Source: Acephala macrosclerotiorum (Eukaryota; Ascomycota; Leotiomycetes; Helotiales; Mollisiaceae). From it: a stretch of DNA of 64,000 nt. The notes beneath the pieces were generated by a model, which made no database searches, was not told where the DNA came from, and was given only the letters and a program-made list of their open reading frames with translations. Where the stretch lies: the NCBI GenBank assembly GCA_014904845.1, contig MU119389.1, positions 46,034 to 110,033 of the forward strand. The letters are read 5' to 3'. How positions within the stretch are numbered: the stretch's first letter is position 1; the number at the start of each line of letters is the position of its first letter. This document shows positions 45,978 through 56,755 of the stretch, piece after piece. Position numbers and translations under genes: made by a program.

Positions 45978-47079
45978 ATGGTCAAAATCAACGACGTACG
46001 AAAGTCGAATCTGGCTTTCAAGCTCTCCGGACATGCGGAGGGCTTGGTAGCTGTCTTTGTGGGTGCAACCAGTGGGATTGGCATGGGAACTCTCAAGCAG
46101 TTTGCCAAATACGCCAAAGCTCCAAAGGTCTACATCCTTGGTCGTTCCAAGAAGGCCGCAACTCCCTTGTTGGACGAGATCAAAGCCTCGAATCCTGAAG
46201 GAACATTCGAGTTCATTGAATCGGAAGTTTCATTGATGAGGAACGTGGATCTGGTTTGCGACCAGATCAAGGCCAATGAAAAGAAGGTCGACATCGTATT
46301 TACGTCCCCTGGATACTTATCATTTGATAGCAGAGTTGGTAAGTTGTCCATGGAATGAACCTTAAATTCCAAGTATGGTGCTAATTGCATGTCCAGAAAG
46401 CGTTGAAGGAATGGATATTCCACACGCCCTGCGGTATTACACACGACTTCGCTTCATATACAACTTGATCCCCCTTCTACTCGAGAGCCCAAATCCTCGA
46501 GTTGTTTCCATTCTTGCAGGCGGCAGAGAGTCCGCAATCGACATCAACGACCTCGAAGTCCGAAACAATTTCACATTTGTGAAGGCTGCCGCAAACGGTA
46601 CCACTCAGACAACCCTTGCTTTCGAAGAACTAGCAAAATCATATCCAACCATATCTTTTATCCATAAGTACCCGGGGTTCGTCAACACAGGTGTCATTGC
46701 CAGGCTCTTAGCTACGGCACCTGGGCTTTTCTACTACCCCGCCCAATTAGCGAGATGGGTAGTACTACCATTTGTCAACTTGATCTCGACTTCAGTGGAT
46801 GAGGCTGGCGAAAGAGGACTTTTCCTTGTCACCAGTGCGAGATTCCCACCTGCGAAGCCCAAGACGAAGTTTACTGGTGTGGAAGTTCAAGGTGTACCAG
46901 TTGCAGCAAGCTCTGTTGTCAAGGACGGGAAGGGAAATGGCGTCTACAGACTGAATGCAGATGATGAAAGTGCAGATGAATCACCTGTCCTTCTAGGGTA
47001 CAGATTGGATGAGGTCGGAAAGACGGTTTGGGAGGAGACGCAAGCCGCTTGGGATAGGGCTCTTGAAAGATCAGCATAA
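45978..47079 (+). CDS. Short-chain dehydrogenase/reductase with atypical active site
   Basis: Two exons: 45978-46338 and 46397-47079, joined by a 58-nt intron (VG-ESVEGMDIPHALRYYTRL). The N-terminal Rossmann motif is VAVFVGATSGIGMGTLKQF, with YILGRSKKAATPLLDEI after it. Usual SDR landmarks are altered: the NAG position reads FTSPGYLSFDSRVG, and the expected YxxxK appears as NNFTFVKAAANGTTQTTLAF. The C-terminal part (YPTISFIHKYPGFVNTGVIA) resembles fungal SDRs often found near secondary-metabolism or redox genes. About 347 residues. It may act on an unknown substrate or have lost activity. Start chosen at MVKINDVRKSN, since the upstream in-frame ATG at 45954 adds eight non-conserved residues. 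Confidence 0.8.
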
Positions 47080-47652
47080 GTTTGAGATGTTAATTGCTTT
47101 TGGGGCGTTTTGTATACCCGACTTCATTCTACTTCATTTGAATTTCTACTTTTGCTTCTCCTTGTGTTCTAACATGATTTGATTGTATGTGCCCATAACT
47201 TGGAAACCCTTGCTCCAATCTGCTTCGTAGTTGCATCATTGTCGATTTCGATTCTCAAATCGAAGTTGAGGTCATCCGAATCCGGAAAGAACAACTCAGC
47301 TCTTGCCTTGTGGCCATCCCAACTCTCGCTAGTAGGCGGGTTCCTAGGAGTACAAAGGTTCCCTCCAGTCCTCCTCTTGGTCTTCCTTCTACAACACAAC
47401 CTCCTCCCAACAACTGCTTCAACTTCAACAGCCTCTTCGGGGCTGAAGAAGTTCTTATCTTGCTCACTCTTCTTGAGTTGACCTGCAAGTTTCCTGCTCT
47501 TTTTTTCAGTTGATAGTCATCGAACTAATCATGAGTTTGTAGTGCTTAGGATCTTTGCAGCCTTCCTTAGACATCATCATCATTACTACCAAAGGCGGAA
47601 TATAGTTGCCCACCTTCAGACTCCGCACGCCTTAGGTGCATTATCTTCCGCC
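47080..47652. other. Intergenic, with a possible small minus-strand ORF
   Basis: A minus-strand frame ending at 47169 reads KNFFSPEEAVEVEAVVG, then KARAELFFPDSDDLNFDLRI and TTKQIGARVSKLWAHTIKSC. It is protein-like and could follow a 3' splice site near 47488, but no first exon was found. Confidence 0.35.
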
Positions 47653-48564
47653 ATGGCAATCCTAAAAGAAGGCAATGATAAGTACGAACTGCGAATCAAG
47701 AGTTATACCAGCAAGACGTACTTTGATGAACATGTCAAAGTCGAAGACCGCGAGAAGCCCGGAGACTGGGAATTCAAGCGCCACATTATCGGCGAAGAAG
47801 GTGAAAAGTTCACCATTGAGTTCACAATCCACCAGGGTTTCGAATTTGGGAGAGAGAACTAACATTCTATACTCTCAAGGTAAGTTCAACAATACTTTGG
47901 CTTGAACGCCGACGCTAAATCCTGCGCCAGAAAGCTAAGAGAGATCACGAGAGAGGAGAGGTCCAGAGCAATTTGAGAGCAACTCTGGTCATACTATCTC
48001 CCTTGTTGATGATGATCTAGTTGAAGAACTCAAACCAAGCATTGAACAATCCAACGCCAGCGACGACAGCAGTGGCTCGGATAATTACAAGCCAGGCCCT
48101 CCAAACGCTAGCCGTCGAATCAAGACTGAGCCAAAGGACAAAGAGGACCGCCCAACCAAGAAGTCTAAACACTCAAAGACGCGCAGACAGTCTATCAAGG
48201 GCGAAGACACCTCCGACAACGAGCTCCCGGCGAAGAAGAGAGCAAAGAACACCAAACTCTCCCGAGCAAACGAAGACTCTGCCTCTGCTTCCGACGAGGA
48301 AGACTCTTCGCCTGAGTATCCTGTTAAGAATGCCAAAGTACGAAAGTCACGCCGAAAATCTATCTCTAAGGGTGATGTCTCGGTCCACGGGGATCTTGAG
48401 AAGGAGAAAGCAAAGGCAAGAAAGCTAGCAGACGAGATTGAGACTAAGAAGGAATTGGCAAAGCTTCAAACGAGCAACTCGAGTTGGAAGAGGAAATTGA
48501 GAAGGAGCAGAAGAAGAAATCCCTGAAGAAAGGTTGCTCTTTTAGCATTGTCGATTTGGATTGA
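47653..48564 (+). pseudogene. Frameshifted uncharacterised basic nuclear-type protein
   Basis: Begins MAILKEGNDKYELRIKSYTS and continues to FTIEFTIHQGFEFGREN, then stops. A possible GTAAGT donor lies just beyond. A later frame from about 48010 carries a charged, presumably disordered tail: EELKPSIEQSNASDDSSGSD, PTKKSKHSKTRRQSIKGEDT, EDSASASDEEDSSPEYPVKN, then LEKEKAKARKLADEIETKKE. Near 48467-48475 the frame must slip by one base (CTTCAAACG) to continue into NEQLELEEEIEKEQKKKSLK and the stop at 48562. The layout (small N-terminal domain, acidic/basic tail, terminal coiled coil) resembles a fungal family of uncharacterised proteins, probably DUF7918-like. The identity is tentative. Confidence 0.45.
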
Positions 48565-49339
48565 GAGCTTTGTGACTTTGGATGCGAAAAATGACGGGGC
48601 ATGGATAGACTGGCGTATCATGGAGTGGATGGCCAGTTGGTCAAAAATACTTCGGAGGACGTCTTTTTCAGCATCTTCTTCATTTCTTCCCTAGACATTA
48701 CTACACATTGCGTTGATTTCTATTACATAAGAGCATCTCGGGCATTAGACAATAAAAGTTATTTGACCTGGAATCATTATACACGTGTCTTCATTAACTG
48801 CAAAATGAATTCGAGAATCTGCGTCAGCCTTCATCGCAGGTGCGGTCCGACGATATTTCATCAACATTCAAAGATGAGCCTTGATTACTCAATCTAGATT
48901 CCTTTGGTTTGTCAAGGGGTAGTTACTGTTCCCGAGTATAGCGGTCAGAGCTAACTGACTATAGTATATAGCATCTTACATGAATCAGTACGGCAGCTTC
49001 CTTGCTTCCTACTTCTCCACTAGGTCCGAGTAAGCCAGGCTGCGGAAGTATATACACACGTGCATGATCCTCTGCTATTTAGATCCAAGCATCTTGTTCT
49101 TCCTACTGACTCGGTTTTGCTGGTTGGCTTCTCAGCGCTTACTTTCTGCCTCGGACATCAATATCCCTACTCACGATTATTCGTGGGAATGTCGCAGCAT
49201 GTCATCGACACGCTTGGAGTGTGAGCTCCCGTGAATGATATTAGTTTGGAAGCCAGGAAATATCCTTTGAAGAAGCTGGAGTGGAGCTTCGAACGCAATC
49301 GCAAAGGTTTGGCAAATTCTCCTCAGGATCATTGGCTTC
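48565..49339. other. Intergenic, no gene seen
   Basis: Downstream flank of the transcription-factor-like gene. It could hide a missing 3' exon of that gene, but none was identified. Confidence 0.45.
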
Positions 49340-50433
49340 TCATCTCAAGATCCTGGTTTTGCCAGTGTCGACAACCGGATCTTTGGGATGTTTAAAAGGC
49401 GATGCCCTCCTCGACGCTTCAATGCTCTCTCCAAAGAACAAAGGCGTCTTATGCACCTTCGCATGGTTGAAGTCAAGCCACACAATCATCCTCTCCAAGA
49501 GCCCCTCTAGACCAAGGCTTTTTAAGCCTCCACGCATCTCAACCATTCTTTGCAGGCCCATCATATGAACACCATACGATGTAGCATCGCCATACATCGA
49601 TTCCAAGATGCTCATACAGAAAACGGCGCCTATCGTGGTGTCGTCTGGCGTAGCCCTTGAATTGGATAAGGATTCATTGATTCCTAATATGGCTTTTTGA
49701 CGAAGATCAAGCAGAGATGAATGTCCTAATGGCCATTTCTTCCGGAAATGGTAAATAGAACCAGCGAATGCAAGTGCTGCATAGAACGTGGTTGGGCTCT
49801 TCATGATAAATGGAAACCAGGCAGTTCGGAGGAGGAATACCTCTCCTTCTCTGTCGATACCTGGTGTATCTATAAGAATGTACGTAAGGTCTACGGAACA
49901 TTAGCTTTTCAAACCACACAAGAAGTAATTGGGCAATATGTCTAAGTGGACTTACAGAAGTCAAGAATAGGATCATAAAACGGTTTCCAAGGCACAGGAT
50001 ACGACTGAAAAGGATCAACCCTCGTACCACTGAACGTCGGAGTAACGGGAGTAGCTCCGAATCCATTGCCAAGTGCATCAAATTCAGTTCCGGCCAGACC
50101 ATCTGACTGCAGAATCTGGAAGTTGGTAGACTCAGACGACGATTCAGACGACAAAGTAGGCGTAGGTGTAGACGGTCTCGGCGCGTCGTTTTTGATTTTG
50201 GTTACTCTCCTACTGGACGAGCGACGATGAGCAGGAGACACATCATCCCTCTTATCATCTTTATGATGTTGATAATACGCTACGTGAGAGCGCACGGCTC
50301 TCTTCTTCGATCTGGTCTTTGATTCATCTGGGTTCGTGATGGTTACGAAACTAAATGCTGGGGGTTTTGGCATTGATGCCGCCGTACTCCCCTTAGGCTC
50401 GTGGTTCCCATTGCTAGAGCTCTTGCGATTCAT
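49340..50433 (-). CDS. Fungal transcription-factor-like protein (no Zn cluster)
   Basis: Exon 1 (about 50433-49958) starts MNRKSSSNGNHEPKGSTAAS and holds the short conserved FSFVTITNPDESKTRSKKR followed by VRSHVAYYQHHKDD, a signature of fungal proteins often labelled 'tachykinin family' or fungal-specific TF domain. A GTAAGT intron joins DF-YLTYILIDTPGIDREGEV in phase, then the helical domain WFPFIMKSPTTFYAALAFAG, TTIGAVFCMSILESMYGDAT, and MGLQRMVEMRGGLKSLGLEG. It ends at KTRILR, giving about 330 residues, shorter than related proteins, so the C terminus may be truncated. No Zn2Cys6 cluster is present. Confidence 0.65.
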
Positions 50434-51052
50434 CGTCCTAAGGGTTGGTTCCCAGATGCACGGCTTGTGGTGAGGGGTTCAAGGAAGGACAGCGATAACC
50501 GCGTTGAAGCGCTCGCAGGGGAGAATTTTGATGCAGCGTGAGTTGAATCTGGGAACATGATGATGGCCAGGTACCTGAAGGCATACGGAAATAGAGGCCA
50601 GCACTAAAGTTATGTAGCTCTGGTTACATTTCTGCGTGAAAGATCGTCGATCTCGGAGCATGTGCCTAATATTTCCCGACGATTTTGAGGCTTCGTCATT
50701 TGCTAAAGGTGCTGGCTCGCTTTAGATTGCTTTTTCAGCCGCATGACTAGCAATCCGTGCTAGGCAGTTTGGAGCAGAGTCATGCAGACTCTTAGAACGT
50801 CAAAAATAGCATTGAAGTTTGACCTTGATTGGTCTATTCCCAAATAGTATCCAGGACTCCTTTGAAGGCTATTGCACCTTGAAGACTCCTGATGCTACTG
50901 GAGAGGGATTGCGCCTAATATACAGACCAGACCTCAATGTCATATGCGCCTCATGATGCAGTCCTGAACATGCAGAATGGAACCGATGATAAAAGAAAGA
51001 AATCGCAGAACTTTTGTGGTATTTCCCCTTTCCAAATAACGCCGCTCCGTTT
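50434..51052. other. Intergenic between the TF-like gene and TSC2
   Basis: No gene seen. Confidence 0.5.
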
Positions 51053-54000
51053 TTACGCCCATCTTGAGAAATCAAGGCTATCAACAAGACTCTCCTCCCC
51101 TGTCGCTGGTCCCACTTCCGTCTCCGCCGTAGAGAGTACAGACGAACGCTGAGATGCCGGCTCAGTCGTCGTGCTAGTCAAGAAGTTGGCTACCGATGAC
51201 CGTCGGAGGCTGCTCAGACTGTCTCTCACGTTCCCAACGCCATTTGAGGCCCCAGGTGGTGATGCAGGTGTGGGCCCGGCAGGCTTAGGACCATATTTCT
51301 CCCGAATGCGGTTGATCTCCTGAAGCCTGTTTCGCCAAGATGATATATGCTCTCCACCTTCCTTATTCGCCCACACAAGGGAAAACACGGACGCATTCAG
51401 CGCCAGTAGTCGAATGAAGCCTGGCAAGTTTGCCAAGCTCATGATTTTCGTCTCGGCAGCAGGTGAGATCTCTGGAAATCCAGGTCTGCTCATCACCTGC
51501 ACTTTGTAAAAGGCATTGTCTGCTTGCGTCTTCGATCTAACGCGAGTTGTGACGAAGGACGCCCTCGACTCCGGAGTAATGACAATGTTCACATAATTGA
51601 AATCAGAGGGAAATGTGTCGAACCGGAATGGTAGTCCAGAGTTGTTGAAGATGATATTCACGAAATCGTTACCAATGTGTCTCTTCTTTCCGATGCACTG
51701 AGGATCGTTCTCCAAATTGGTCGGCATCTGCGTTGTGACATGGAAGACAATCTCAGTGACCCGGTCGCGCCAACAAAATGTATACTCGCCATCCGTATTG
51801 AATTGACGATCGAGACCTTGAGTATTGAACTTGGCACCTTGGAGTTTCGTGAGTGTCCCTAGACCTGACAAGAACTCGGTATAGTCGCTGCTGCCTTGTA
51901 TGTTTGAGAGAATCTCGACCTCATTGGTCTGATTCTCCCCGAGATATATCACACCAACCTTGTGCCCATCTACAGTGAAGCTGCGGTTAAAGTTCTTGAT
52001 AACTCGCTCCATGAAGTCATCATTAGGCAAAGGGATTGGTCGCATTGCCTCACCCACTTGAGGAATGGATGCGGTCAACTGGAGGAGGAGGTGACTCGGT
52101 AACTTGACATTATCGTCGGAATGTCGTCCATCCTTCATCATATCGTTTTGTATTTGTTCTTGGTGAGCTGGAGGTCGGCTGAACTTCTCTTGAATAATGT
52201 AGCAAGAGGTTCCGGAGGGCTGACGTTTCGTAATTTGTGCCCAATCTCCTCGAGTTGCTTGCTCGACTGTTATAAGACTGTTGCCGATTATCCACCTCTT
52301 CCTTTTGATGTCGCCAAAGGTCTCTTTGTTGAATGAGGGATCGGGATCCGATTCGTCGACATCCGCATAAGCCACTCTCTGCATGAAGTCCAGCGTCACC
52401 TGAGCCTGCTCATCAATCTTCTCCTTGCCGTTGATATCAGTCGAGACAAGATTCTTGGTGATCCAGCTAACTTGGCCAGCGCGATCAGGAAGCTTTAAGG
52501 AGAGGAACCAGAATATAATGACGTGGTAGGCCAAGGTGTAGACGTATTGAGGCAAGTCATCTGAGGTGTTTGGCTGAAAGTTGCTCTCAGCAGGACTGTT
52601 ATCAGTGACACTATGAGAACTATTCAAGGAAACCCTAGAGGTCCTCACAGGAGGAGCACTGTTGCGATTGGAAGTCTCCTTTGCTTGCTGATCACGAACA
52701 TACTGCAAATAACGGAAGCAGATCGCGAACACGATTCGATATTCTTCCTCCCGAAAGTTCACGTACAGAGCGGGAAGCCTCGCAAGACAAGCCAAAAACT
52801 CCAGAATGTGAATCGCCACGTGGCTCTGAGTGATGATTTGCGACATCTTCTGTAGTATGTGGATCAATGACTTGCTGGTTGATCCAGGAAGTTCGTGACA
52901 GCATATTGAGAGCGCATGGATGCAACATTTCGAAGTTCGTTCCCCAACTCCCTGCAGAAAAGTTCGAACAATATCATCCGAATCTTGTTTTTGGAAGTGT
53001 CTATGGTAGCTCATAATCATATTCAAATTCTGGAAGTGGCAGATCGCCACATCCGCTTTCCGCAGTCCGGAGGATACTGGGGGCTCCTGGAAGCTATTGC
53101 TTTTGATGTGTTCACAGATCACCTCCCTAAGAGTTCTGATCTGAGGTATCGCTGCCTTGAACAGTGCCTGATTCGTCAACTGGTAGGGTAGATGGACGAG
53201 TATGTAGCTGTATACTTCCCAGTCACAACCGTGCTCGATGAGAGTAGTTATTGTATCTAGGTAAAGACCGATATTCAGAGCGGTTTGACAACCAGCAGCA
53301 GGCGTAAATGGTCCCTTATTCTCGGATTTTGGCTTCGCAGTTTCCCCGTCACCTTGTGTCTCCTCAGGAATGCTCGAACCGTTCTGTGTGGGAATATCCG
53401 ACTCCAGAACAGATACTATAATGGAGCTAGCGCGCCCAGATGCAGTTTCGGGCAATGCTTCTTCATCTGGTGTCATCCACATCTGGTGATTTCTCTGTAA
53501 GGTTCTCGTCACACCGCTGCCGGTCCGCAGCGGTTGCCTGGATTGGGGATGCCCTTGTCCAAACGACGTGCTTCGCGAGATACGAGAAGATCCGGAGTCG
53601 TCGGCGCGAGTTGAACGCTGCTGCTGGGCCGCTTCATCAGTGGCTTGTTTTCTTGCCAATGACGCTGGTGTCCGATACAAGGTGGCGGCGAGTCCATCGG
53701 ATTCCGTGAAAGAGGTCAAGAATATCCTGTTCGCCCAGTCGGCTCGCAGTCGGAAGAGCATCTTCAAGGCCGAAATGCGTGCATCTGTCTCACAATCGTG
53801 GGACTTTGCTACCCACAACAATTCAGCAAATATCCTAGATGCTTTCAAGGCAGATTTATCCATTGTCCTCATGAATATCTGAATCAGACCTTTCGTGACC
53901 ACATTCGACGGCGTCTGTGTCAAGCTGTTTGGTGGCAGGGCCGATGTAGCTTTGTTGGGACCCATGAATCCTTGCCGAGAGCCCGGCGGAGACCCCAAAG

Positions 54001-55958
54001 GCGATTGAAGTCGATCGCTGACGATATTTCCACGTATAGCGTCAACCACATACTTGAACAGAGCCTGGTCCGCATTCTCGGCTACTGTGACTGCAAATGC
54101 AACAACCTTTTCCAAGATGGCGACATCCTTTTCATCGGCAACGTCGTCAAGAATGGATGTGACGAAGATTTGAATGGTATCGGGATTGTCATGCTCCTCC
54201 ATCATTTCTATGACTTCAAATACATCTGTGACGGCTTTCAATGCTTGCAATCGTATATGGGTTTGTTGGGACCGGTCTGCGAAAAATGCATCTAGAATCA
54301 TCGTTGTGTGCTCCTTCCACTGGAGATCTGAAGGGTAGCAGTAGCGGTAAGTCATGTAATGCTTGATGACTAGCGCTGAGCACGATACAGGCAGGTGTTG
54401 ATGAACGGTAACAAAAAATTTGATACAGTCGTCCCTCTGGAAGAAATCGGCGTCGGCATACTTAACGAGAAGACTTTCGATCTTGAGAATCAGGCTGTAG
54501 AGTGACTGAGCCAGGCTTGTAGTGAGGGTCTGTTCACTTGTCTCATCCTTGGCCAGCGGACTAGTTATCCGTGAGCGATTTGATATTGGATGACCATCCG
54601 GTGTTTCTAGTGCTCTCTGTGAGCACTTGGTGACTACATTGAACATCGTACACCAGTCTTCTTCGAGAACATTGCCTTTTACTTGGTCCGTTTCGGTATT
54701 GAAAAGAGAGAGTATTAGATGCATTGCATCTGTCTCAACCTTTGTATGCTCGACAGCGACCACATTCTCAAGAGCAGCCATAAGGAGAGCGAATGGTACC
54801 AAGGGATATCCGTCCTGGCCATCCTCGGCAAAGAGTTTCTCCAAAACTGACAGAGCTCCACGAATCTCGCGAATGGTTTGCTTTTCATTAGGACCATCTC
54901 GTGAAGGGTCACGAAGAATGTCGAGTAGGATTCTGACGGTTGTCTGGCCATTATGTGACTTGCACAGGTTGCTTATTGTGCGCCATGCTTCAGGTTGAAC
55001 CTCTTCCACTAGGCAATGTATTGAGCACAGAACCTTGACACAATCAAGCAATTTCGTACTTGGGATATCGCCGTAGGTGACAACTGTATCGACGACGCTG
55101 ATGCAAGACCTCAAATCGCCTGACAAAGGGGTATGAACGCAGATGTAGAGTATTACATCGATCAGATCGCTCGTAGTCTCTTCGCTTGATACATTGAAGC
55201 TGAATTTGATAACATCCACGATGAAGGCGAACAATAGAGATAGGTTTGTTTCCTCTCTAAGAGGTGCCTTTCCTTTTGATGACCGATTTCGACCACCAGC
55301 AACTTTCCGCGCAGCTGTCGTAACCGTATAAGTTTGGCGTAGCCACGATGTCAAAAGGGGCAATGCCTCATAATGAAATCCATCGAGGTCTTTGCCATGC
55401 TTTGCCAAAGCCACCAGAGACGCAAGTTGCAAGTGAAAGTCCTCGGGGTTCGCCGGCGCTGTGAGAATTTGAAAATAGGCCAGTCGTTCCGGATCCGTAG
55501 AAGAGGACTGCTCAACGCAAGCAGTCAGAAGCTCAAAGCCCGCAATCCGTGCCTCGAGTGTGTTTGTCGACTCAATGAGATCCTTTCCCTGCTTGAATAT
55601 ACTCGTGACCTGCCAAAGCTATCAGTCAAGATCCCTCCATGAAGTCGATTTTACATACACCACCCAACGGATAATCCTGTACGGCATAGCGAAGGGATTC
55701 CGCTGCTGCTATCCTCTCCGATAGCGGACTGCCAACCTTCAACTGTGTGTATAGTTGTTCGTAGTTCGGTGGTCCTCCATAAATCGTTGGCTGTAAGGCA
55801 TTGTTTCCATTAAGTTGCTGTGGTGCAATAGAGGCTGGTGAATGAGGATTTGGACCCTTCGAAGATCGACTACCAGTCAAGTTCTTGAATACGCTGGCAA
55901 AACCGCTCGAAGGTTTCGAATCCGGAGTCTGAGTTACGTCTCCTGCGGATGGAGACAT
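51053..55958 (-). CDS. tsc2: Tuberin homologue Tsc2 (Rheb GAP)
   Basis: GTPase-activating protein for Rheb, acting upstream of TORC1 with Tsc1. Exon 1 begins MSPSAGDVTQTPDSKPSSGF and reaches AVQDYPLGG. A short intron joins VTSIFKQGKDLIESTNTLEA, and one very long exon runs to the stop at 51053. The N-terminal two thirds is HEAT-like helical (tuberin domain). The C-terminal Rap-GAP domain is visible: KVGVIYLGENQTNEVEILSN, FLSGLGTLTKLQG, the asparagine-thumb helix KKRHIGNDFVNIIFNNSG, and FPSDFNYVNIVITPESR. The end SLDFSRWA is typical. About 1620 residues. An in-frame ATG upstream (56066) exists but is less conserved. Confidence 0.92.
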
Positions 55959-56755
55959 AGAAGCTTGAGGCTCTGACCGAGAGTAACTTGGAAACCTAGG
56001 CTTCCTATGCAGGTAGGTAATCAGTGATCTCGTCTGTATCCATCCCTGAAATAAGCGAGGGGGCAAGTATCGGGACGTTGGACGAAAGAAATGGTAGAGG
56101 ATTATGTTGCAATCATTCTCCGTCCGCGGGATATTGGGAGAAACATTGGGAGAAAGGTTTCATGACCGACAGATAAGAAGAATGAAAGGTGGAACTTTTT
56201 CCATACATACAACTAATCGAGCACAAGCATGAATATATGCGAGAACACGCCGGCGACCGTTTCGTAGCTCATAGCATAACCGTCGTGAATGTCGTGGAGG
56301 GGAGATAAGGCCGATGAGAGTTGCTCGGCGGACCACCTTATTTTGCACTGAAATCCCTCACTTCCATGAATGCAGATGCTGCTATGGGTCGTACACTCGT
56401 CTGCGGATTACGGTCGTTGGGCGAATAACTGGCATACACTGGACATGAAGCTCACGAATGCAACAAGAGAGGAGGCCAAGTTGGGAAGAAGACAGACAGG
56501 TGCAGATAACCCTAGCGAGCTGGTCAGGTGTGGAGAGCTGATCCTTGAAGATCAAGCCACAAAGGGGAATTGTATCGCCGATGCCATTTCAAGCTAGCAT
56601 TTCTTTGGCCTAGCTGTGTTTTTATGTCTGTGGGCTGCTGGAGCTGTTTTGTTTGCAGGTGCATTTCAGCCTTGCCCAGCTGTGTTGACAAGGCCACCCA
56701 AATTCTTCACCACTCTCGTCCTTACCCACCACATCTCAAAATACACTCCCACAAA
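55959..56755. other. Divergent intergenic region TSC2 / CSE1
   Basis: No gene. Promoters of both large genes are presumed here. Confidence 0.5.

Noticed and set aside
53285..54295. Plus-strand open frames inside TSC2 and other large exons
   Set aside because: They lie antisense to well-supported coding sequence and have no family resemblance.
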